Below are positions 57,626 through 64,000 of a DNA stretch of 64,000 bases, piece after piece. This DNA is from Gliomastix tumulicola (lineage: Eukaryota > Ascomycota > Sordariomycetes > Hypocreales > Bionectriaceae), in contig BCHX01000003.1 of the NCBI GenBank assembly GCA_001599755.1, forward strand, positions 744,001-808,000, read 5' to 3'. The notes beneath the pieces are model-generated. The model did no database searches. It was not told where the DNA came from and was given only the letters and a program-made list of their open reading frames with translations. How positions within the stretch are numbered: the first letter of the stretch is position 1; each line of letters begins with the position of its first letter. A program made the position numbers and the translations under genes.

Positions 57626-58749
57626 ATGGTGGCCAAGGTGCGGACGGGATGCATAACCTGTAAGACGCTCCGACCAGGTTTGATCATGTGCGCAAAGGCG
57701 AAGACTAATTTCTGGCAGGCAAGTGAGTGAAGAGTCGGCATGAAAGAGAAAGAACTGTTCCTGATGCAGCTTTGAGTAGGAGACGTCATGTGAAGTGTGA
57801 CGAGAACAAGCCGGCATGCCACAGGTGTATCAAATGGCGGGGGACTTGTGAAGGTTACGAGGAACGACTGTCGGGCCAGAGTCGCACGAAACAGGAGCCT
57901 GGTACGAGCCGATCTCAGTCACAGGAGACAGACGTGTCCCATTTGCCAACCGCAGGGCCGTCAGAGCAGATACCGCAATGGTATCCTCATCTCGCCAACG
58001 AGGCCATGAAGCTGCTGAGCCGACCTAGCGACCTGATCAACGCTGCCTCACCAATGTCGCCGAATCCGTCGCCACTGTCATTGGAGCTGCCCAGTGCTGC
58101 TGTTCCACAGCATGGCGGGCTGGTAGGGTCGTTTTGGATGCAGTCGGTCCCGGCGCTCCTGCGCGCCAATTCCTCGGTCAAGTACGCAAACCTGGCGATC
58201 CACGCGCTCATCGACTCAAAACGACCGCAGTGGGTTGAAGAAGGGCCCAAGTTGCCGGGGAGGGATTCGTATAGCAGAGCATTGAGATACCATGGCCAGG
58301 CGATCGGCGCTGTGCGAGAGAAGACAGCAAGTCGGGAGAGCCTGCAGTCGGCAACTCTGTGCTCCCTTTTCTTCATCATCTTTGAGATGATGAACGGCGA
58401 TGTGAATGCAGCTCAGGCGCATATGTACAACGGCTGCAGGATGATGGCCGAGCTTCGCGGCGCCTCCACCAATCAACCAGTGAACGGGATCGAGAGTATG
58501 CTCTTCAGAGAGCTCCAGAAGGCCTTGCGTTTTGTCGCCATGCAGGTGCAAGGAGCGGTGAGCAACTACGAGGAGAGCAAACCCGTGAAAACCGAGGTGG
58601 AAGTCAAGGCGGAGCCCAAGGAGACAGAGGCAGACGTGGATGTGTGCAAGAAGGAGGAGGAGGAGGAGGATGAGGAGGCAAAACCGAGTATTGGCTTGGA
58701 TGCCATCAAGATCAAACAAGAGCCCCATACGCCCTTGCCGACCGATTGA
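57626..58749 (+). CDS. Zn2Cys6 binuclear-cluster transcription factor
   Basis: Three exons (57626-57659, 57719-57722, 57780-58749) encode about 335 residues. Splicing in the 4-base microexon gives a perfect zinc cluster: Cys9, 12, 19, 26, 29 and 36, with spacing CX2CX6CX6CX2CX6C and the usual CKxRHVKCDE core. Such proteins bind CGG-type sites. The start MVAKVRTG is a common opening in this family. The middle contains a short part of the fungal regulator region (SATLCSLFFIIFEMMNGD). The C-terminus is very acidic (poly-Glu) and carries three motifs of SUMO-site form: VKTE, VKAE and IKQE. It is short for this class, so the regulator domain may be reduced. Target genes are unknown; no metabolic cluster is adjacent. 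Confidence 0.85.
57719..57722 (+). other. 4-base microexon of the Zn2Cys6 gene
   Basis: The bases GCAA lie between a 59-base intron (GTAAGA, GACTAAT, CTGGCAG) and a 57-base intron (GTGAGT, CTGAT, GAGTAG). They complete the second Cys codon and two bases of the next Lys. No single-intron join keeps both frame and the zinc motif. Confidence 0.75.
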
Positions 58750-59504
58750 CACGGAGAACGACGGCAGGCAGACGAGCTGTGCTGCCTGAGAGAACTGAGT
58801 CCATGACGGCTTGGGAGATCGAAGAACACGGATGCACCATGCCGGAAAATACGAGCAAACGCCGGAGTCGGTTGTTGGTTGGTCAAACCAACGGAGGGAT
58901 GATGCCCTTCATCCTCATGGCACAAAGCAAGACGTCCAGGACGTGCCTGCCTCAAGTTTGCCTACTTATTCTACCTGCCTACTCTAAGTAGGTGCTAACC
59001 TAATGTCTTAATGTCCTGAGGCAGGTACGAGGTCGCACCTGCGACACATCCACGTCAAGCAGAGATGAGGGAGGCGCCCTTGTTTCGAGGGACTCACCTA
59101 TGGCTCTGATGCCATGGAGACGCCGGGTCTCCGATAGCTCACCAGCAAACGAACATTATGTCACAGAGGATGTATATATCACTTACATATCGCGACGCAC
59201 AATTTTCTCGCCATACTGCGCTTCAGGAAAACCAAACCCAAGGTGGTGACACGCATTCTGTGCCTAGAGGGAAGACAGAGGGGCAGTGGCACAGTACGTA
59301 AACAGTAGGAGGGGCCCAGTGCACCTGCCAAGTTGACACGCTCTACGCGTAGTGGGATAACGGTATCGATAGAGGGGCTATTTTGCTTCCAAAAACCACC
59401 ACCTCAACGCGCGCAAAGAACAAGCCAATCCTCGTCTCACTCCTTGACCTGTGTCTAGGCCGTAATTTCTACAACTCCTTCCCCTCACTGATACGGCACA
59501 AACA
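58750..59504. other. Intergenic region, 755 bases
   Basis: It lies between two plus-strand genes. At 58946-59025 nested inverted repeats occur: CCTGCCTCA pairs with TGAGGCAGG across a 62-base loop, and CCTACT/AGTAGG form an inner hairpin. It should contain the Zn2Cys6 gene terminator and the Psf2 promoter. Confidence 0.5.
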
Positions 59505-60339
59505 ATGGCTTTGCCCCTGTCCCCAGGGCTCGTGCCCTCCGAAATCGCCTTCCTGTGCGAAATGGAGCTCGTCACGGTTGTTCCGCGACAGAGGCTCGAC
59601 ACGATTCACTTGCTTTCTGTACGTGCTCTCGCGTCTTTCCTCTCTTTGAGCGTGTGATTGCTGGCGTACAACGCTGACTGAAATGCCATTGCAGGGGCCG
59701 ACTCCGAATCTTCGACCTCCCCGCCGAGAGAACATTCCCCTGTGGCTGGCCTTGCTCCTGAAGAAGCAGCGTCGAGCGAACATTGTCATGCCGCCCTGGC
59801 TACACCCCGATTCCCTCCGCGACGTTATTCTACATGAGACACAGATCGACCGCACTGGATGGGCGCCGCCTCCGCCACCACCTGTTCGAGCAGACAGTCG
59901 GGGCACTTCCCACCGAGTGAATTCACTCGGCGTAGCTACCGTGCTCTCGCCTCCATTCCTCCCCTCTTGTACCTCTGGGGCGCCAGCAGGCGCTCTGCCG
60001 TATCATTGGTTCGAATTCGCAGAGATGATCCTCGCGCACGCGAGCGATGACATACCGGCATCGTCCGAAGTGCGGTCATTACTACGAGACCTCCAAGAAG
60101 TGCGCGCTGCCAAGATGCGCTCCAGTACCAGCCAGCTCGAGAGTGGTGTTGATGGTGTCATGAGCCTCCGTGGTGTTGGAGCTATGGAACTCGCCGAGAG
60201 CCGAACATTTGTCACAGGGGTTGTCGATGGCGTTCGAAAGATTGGTGCCAGCACTGAGACTGCACGTCGCGAGGAGGAAGAGGCCAATGGTGGCGCATAC
60301 AACGACGAAGACGGTAGTGACGAGGACATGGGGCTGTGA
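59505..60339 (+). CDS. PSF2: GINS complex subunit Psf2 (DNA replication)
   Basis: Two exons (59505-59618 and 59695-60339) encode about 252 residues; the 76-base intron (GTACGT, GCTGAC, TTGCAG) is phase 0. GINS joins Cdc45 and Mcm2-7 in the replicative helicase. The N-terminal B-domain shows LVPSEIAFLCEMELVTVVPR, then IPLWLALLLKKQRRANIV and PPWLHPDSLRDVI. The helical domain has LPYHWFEFAEMILAHASDD and VRSLLRDLQEVRAAKMR, and ends with GVVDGVRKIGAS. A Pro-rich insert (about 107-135) before LPYHWFE is seen in other filamentous fungi. The acidic tail (NDEDGSDEDMGL) is longer than in yeast. Confidence 0.95.
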
Positions 60340-60503
60340 GATCAATAAGTCTTTCAGTACGTACCGCCAAACTCATGGCTGCAACATGGCAAGAACAGAT
60401 GATTATACAAGTGTAAGTAAACCGCTCTACTATCTAAATGACAGGGTATCAATAAGCGACGCCTCCTTTGTGCTGATTTATCATTCTAGTCCTACCATGT
60501 TTC

Positions 60504-63464
60504 CTACGGGGAATCCTCCAAGCAGATTCCCTCGTCTTCGAGCTCGTCCACAGGTAGCAAGTCATCCTCGTCCTCGTCCACAGGTCGTACTTCATCCTCG
60601 TATGGGCCAAGGGTTTCCGCCTCAGGAATGGGCCAACCGTGGCCACAATCGCCATCATGATCGTCATCTCGCCTTTCTGACACCATCATCATCCTCTCAT
60701 ACATTAATTGCTTGAGGACGGCGGGGTCCAAAACCTCCGGAGGGATACCGGGAAAAGAGTCCTGGCCAACAGCAGAAGCGACGCGATTCCAGCATTGGGT
60801 TTCATCCTCGGCAGGAGGGGCGACAGGATCTCGCCCCCTGGACTGGCGGAATACCTCAAACTCGGGGCAGGTCTGTTTGAAATCCTCGGCTAGGAACCCC
60901 AGATAATCCTCCCGAGGATCGGGAACCCCTGGCCCTGGCTTCGGATCACCGACCTGCCTGGGCAAGGCTGCTTGGGTCTGGAAGTATTCATCCCACCGTG
61001 AAAGCCAGGTGTTATGGCAAACCGAACAACCAAAGGCGCCCTTTGGACCTTGGCAATTTGAATCAGGAAAGCAACCATGCACTTGGAGGCAGCCGCGGCC
61101 GTAATGATGTCTCTCTCTCCGCCATTGGGGATGCGTGCCTCTCCCATAATTGTTTGCGCCATAGAGATCATATGTCCAGCCCCATGTTGGCATGCCCACA
61201 TCCACCGGAGTGTCTGGGACGCGGACAAAGTTCACAGACAGTATCTGAGGATGCTCGTCTTCCTCCTCGGTAGGACTGTCATCGGGCTCTAGGCTTTCAG
61301 AAACGTCTGATGAAGGGTCGTCGTCGTTCTCTGTGCCGACATCATCTCGGTCTTTGCCCTCGCTCTCGCTCCCATGCTGACTGGCGGGCTCCTTGATCTC
61401 CGTGGAAGGGGTTACTTGAGCAGCATGGTTTTCCTTGTCGATGCTGACCTCGCTTTCGCCGTCTGGGTTACCCAACGCATCCTGGCTGTTAGGCTGCGCC
61501 TTGCTAGGTTCATGAGGTCTATCGCTGTGGTGGCGCACGCGACGTGGCGAAGAGGAGGGTTCAGTTGCCTCAGCTATCGTCGTCAGAGAACTTTCTCCTG
61601 TGCTATCACTTATCACATACTGGAGGACTTGGTTGGGCGAGAGTGATATAGGGCCAGCGTTCTCTTGGTCGGAGTTTGGTACTGAGGTGGAGCTGAGTGG
61701 GCTTGAGTCTGGGACCATGCTCTCCTTACCAGGACTGTCGCTATTTCTCAGCTCAGGTAGACTGATCTCGTCATCCTGATCGTCATCCTGATCGTCCTCA
61801 AAGATGTCGAACTCGGGACTGTTGCTGACTGTCTCGCCCGCGATCCCACAGTTGCTGGCCGAAACAATGTGTTGGGGACCTCTTCCTCCTGGCTGGAGCC
61901 CGATTTCTCCCAACGGCACCCTAGGCCTATCGCCTGCGTTACTCAATGGGCTTCGCTGGTGGTAGTTGGCGTCGGTGACGCTTCTCGGAAGGGGGTCAAG
62001 GAATGTCGGAGGCTCGGAATTGCTCCCTTCCACAGATTGGTTCTCGGCATCTGGGAAACCTTCAGGATCGGTACTGCTCTCGTCTCGAATGCCTTCAGAA
62101 TCGGTATCGCTATACCCCCCTCCCTGACGCTGATTACTTCCCGCCGGCCGTCTTGTCTGAGGTGAAATCTCTCCAAGCGTTCGTCTTCGTCGGGGTGGAA
62201 ACACGCTGGGGGGCCCTCTTGGCTGGGTACTACCGGGAGGTGGTTGATTCTCGCGGTTCCCAAACTCGAGGCCAACACGGGGAGGACCGGGGATTGCTTG
62301 TCTTCTTGGTTGAAGCTGGATTTCGCCGAGAGGTATCCTTGGCTGATTTGCGCCGGCGGGGACTCTGGGCTGGCTCTCATCATCCTCAAAGATATCAAAG
62401 TCCAACCTGTTACTCCTGCGTCTTGTTCTGGGGTCTATTTCCAGGTCTGGGTTAAGCGTTCGCTGCGGCGGCCTCTGAATGCGCGGTGTGGGTGCTTGGT
62501 TCTCAGCATCGCTGTTGTGCGTCGGCTCATCCTCGTGTATACTGAATTCTGCCTCGTCGCCAGGGCCCTCAAGCACAGTGCTGGCGTCACTATTGGGTAC
62601 CACGACGAATATCTCCCCGAAAGGTTGCCTTGACTGGCCTATAATCTGCCCGGGAGGGGTCCGCGGGGGCTCTTGGGGTTGATTGTTCGTCTGCTCAGCG
62701 TCCTCGTCGTAAATTTGAAACTCGAAACCCTGGCTACTACTTCTCTCGTTGGCACTGATGAAGCTTGAGCTGGGAGTGGGTTCACTCTTGACCGGATCCG
62801 GCGAGACCAGCTGGGCGCTGTAGTCGGAATCAACCGAGATTGGAGAACTCAGGGTCGCTCCAGTTCGCTGACGAGCACGTTTTGGCACTGGCGATTCACT
62901 CGCAGCCTCATTACTGGATGATCGCTGCCTCTTGGACCCATGATTAGAGGGCGTCATCGCAGAAGAAGTCTGCGGGGTCGATGAAGAAGCGCTCACAGGC
63001 TCAGGGGTAGGCTGTTGCTCCTGGCCTGGTGGACTTTGGTCTTGTTGAGGCTCGGATCCGGCCTGCGGCTGGCTGGCATTGCTGGCATTGCTGGCTGCTG
63101 CCGGAGACTGCTGTGCGGGCTCGATCTCGGTGGAATCATCCTCACTCTGCGCTGGAGGAGGAGGAGGAGGAGGTGGAGGAGAAGGCGGCGGTGGTGTAGC
63201 AGGCTGGGCTTGAGCTGCTGGTCCCCGTCGTGGTTGTCTTCGTGTTGCCGGCGTTCGAGCTGACCGTGCCCGGGCTCGGCTTACGCCTGCGGGCTGCTGA
63301 TGGGTTGGAAGCAGAGAACCGTCGGGACGTCCTGAGTCGGGAATACCAGCCCTCAGCGGACTTGCCCCAGCTTGTCTGGCCCTTGCTCGAGTCTGGCGTC
63401 TGAACGCAGGTTGAACCGGGCTCCTGGCCCGTCCGCGGCGTCGAGGAGGATTATTGTCGACCAT
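60504..63464 (-). CDS. Large disordered repeat protein with C-terminal Cys cluster, function unknown
   Basis: A single exon encodes about 986 residues; the ATG at 63464 (MVDNNPPRRR) is chosen over a non-ATG extension. The first 700 residues are low-complexity: basic start, poly-Pro (about 90-104), Ser/Pro/Gln-rich parts and a KRAR nuclear-signal-like block (about 195). Recurring short motifs are LGEI or FGEI (about 281, 378, 429, 517), FDIFEDD or similar (about 249, 306, 356, 552), and xEN (about 320, 404, 473, 600, and a true KEN at 677-679). A globular-looking C-terminus (about 745-960) carries five cysteines at 792, 798, 804, 813 and 816, and WGWTYDLYGANNYGRG. I do not recognise the family. 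A nuclear role is guessed. It is convergent with Psf2 (164 bases between). Confidence 0.75.
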   Translation of the reverse strand: MVDNNPPRRRGRARSPVQPAFRRQTRARARQAGASPLRAGIPDSGRPDGSLLPTHQQPAGVSRARARSARTPATRRQPRRGPAAQAQPATPPPPSPPPPPPPPPAQSEDDSTEIEPAQQSPAAASNASNASQPQAGSEPQQDQSPPGQEQQPTPEPVSASSSTPQTSSAMTPSNHGSKRQRSSSNEAASESPVPKRARQRTGATLSSPISVDSDYSAQLVSPDPVKSEPTPSSSFISANERSSSQGFEFQIYDEDAEQTNNQPQEPPRTPPGQIIGQSRQPFGEIFVVVPNSDASTVLEGPGDEAEFSIHEDEPTHNSDAENQAPTPRIQRPPQRTLNPDLEIDPRTRRRSNRLDFDIFEDDESQPRVPAGANQPRIPLGEIQLQPRRQAIPGPPRVGLEFGNRENQPPPGSTQPRGPPSVFPPRRRRTLGEISPQTRRPAGSNQRQGGGYSDTDSEGIRDESSTDPEGFPDAENQSVEGSNSEPPTFLDPLPRSVTDANYHQRSPLSNAGDRPRVPLGEIGLQPGGRGPQHIVSASNCGIAGETVSNSPEFDIFEDDQDDDQDDEISLPELRNSDSPGKESMVPDSSPLSSTSVPNSDQENAGPISLSPNQVLQYVISDSTGESSLTTIAEATEPSSSPRRVRHHSDRPHEPSKAQPNSQDALGNPDGESEVSIDKENHAAQVTPSTEIKEPASQHGSESEGKDRDDVGTENDDDPSSDVSESLEPDDSPTEEEDEHPQILSVNFVRVPDTPVDVGMPTWGWTYDLYGANNYGRGTHPQWRRERHHYGRGCLQVHGCFPDSNCQGPKGAFGCSVCHNTWLSRWDEYFQTQAALPRQVGDPKPGPGVPDPREDYLGFLAEDFKQTCPEFEVFRQSRGRDPVAPPAEDETQCWNRVASAVGQDSFPGIPPEVLDPAVLKQLMYERMMMVSERRDDDHDGDCGHGWPIPEAETLGPYEDEVRPVDEDEDDLLPVDELEDEGICLEDSP

Positions 63465-64000
63465 GATCGGAAGTGAGATATTTGACAACTGAACTGAACT
63501 CGATTCTTGGGTCTTTGAATTCCTGTTGTCTTGATGCGCAGTGGCGTCTAACTGCAGTTCTTTTGATTGATCTTCCTGTCCCTCATGAAGCCCGCGGGGG
63601 TGGGCGTCGACTTGTTCTATGCCTTATATCTGTGGGGGATATCATGCTGGACAACAAAGAGCTCAAGCAGGAGTCGTAAAATTGAGCGTGAGATTCGCTT
63701 CTCAGGGGCTTTATCGCATGAGGCATGTTGTTATCCATTGTTTGGCATCATCGAAAGACTCGAGGCGCGGCTGCGAGTGCCAAATGGATTTCACTTGTTT
63801 TCACTGGTGTGATAAGGACGGTGTTATCGCTGTTCGGCGAATGGCATTGTTTGGAGAGCTCTCGGCCATGCAGACAGACAAAGCAGATAGAAGGTGCAAA
63901 GAGGTGGTGAATTTCTCTATTCTGCCTGACAAGGAGCGTTGCTAACTTGAAGGGTCCAATGATAAAGAGGCTTGTTTGTTGTTATTGTTGTCATTTTTTT
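63465..64000. other. Right-end region, no gene supported
   Basis: 536 bases upstream of the disordered-protein gene, probably its promoter and leader. Open frames here are short and have no motif. Confidence 0.4.

Noticed and set aside
63465..63488. Eight-residue N-terminal extension of the disordered protein
   Set aside because: It would start at TTG; the first ATG is at 63464.

Overview
The window is from a filamentous ascomycete (Pezizomycotina, most likely Sordariomycetes). The grounds are short introns (about 50 to 90 bases) with CTRAY branch points (often GCTGAC or GCTAAC), a dense gene layout on both strands, fungus-specific families (Yvc1-type channel, LYC1-like acetyltransferase, Zn2Cys6 regulator, R3H-associated protein, fruit-body-type lectin), and one block of extreme A+T richness of the kind left by repeat-induced point mutation. 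I support 24 protein-coding genes, one cut by the left edge. I saw no rRNA, tRNA, CRISPR array or intact transposon. Exon joins were worked out by hand from splice consensus, reading frame and family motifs.

Layout. 1-5057: partial SRPK-like kinase (-), APH-fold kinase-like protein (+), glutaminyl-tRNA synthetase (-). 6238-7311: conserved fungal membrane protein of unknown function (-). 7312-10710: gene-poor. 10711-17132: S9 prolyl oligopeptidase-family peptidase (+), secreted GH5 glycosidase (-), Yvc1-like TRP channel (-). 19216-20640: single-pass wall/membrane protein (+). 21237-21790: AT island. 22653-25981: a multidomain protein ending in a fruit-body-lectin domain, then a tiny DUF5872-like gene (both +). 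26036-37974: WRAP53/Swt21-like WD40 protein (-), PQ-loop protein (+), R3H-associated protein (+), Zip2/SHOC1-like candidate (-), 2OG-Fe(II) oxygenase-like protein (-). 39447-53267: MFS transporter, DDB1, Rieske protein (all +), TCP1 alpha (-), prolyl-tRNA synthetase (+), LYC1-like acetyltransferase (-). 53268-57625: 4.4 kb without a supported gene. 57626-63464: Zn2Cys6 regulator (+), GINS subunit Psf2 (+), long disordered repeat protein (-).

Most genes are unlinked housekeeping functions: translation (two aminoacyl-tRNA synthetases), protein folding, respiration, replication and DNA repair. I see no classical secondary-metabolite cluster. The accessory part is the AT island plus the lectin-fusion gene and its small neighbour.

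The most unusual signals are: (1) the lectin-fusion protein beside the AT island; (2) a 4-base microexon that completes a perfect Zn2Cys6 motif; (3) an 8-base microexon in glutaminyl-tRNA synthetase; (4) two GC-AG introns, one of which splits the synthetase HIGH motif; (5) a 986-residue disordered protein with repeated LGEI, FxIxED and xEN motifs.
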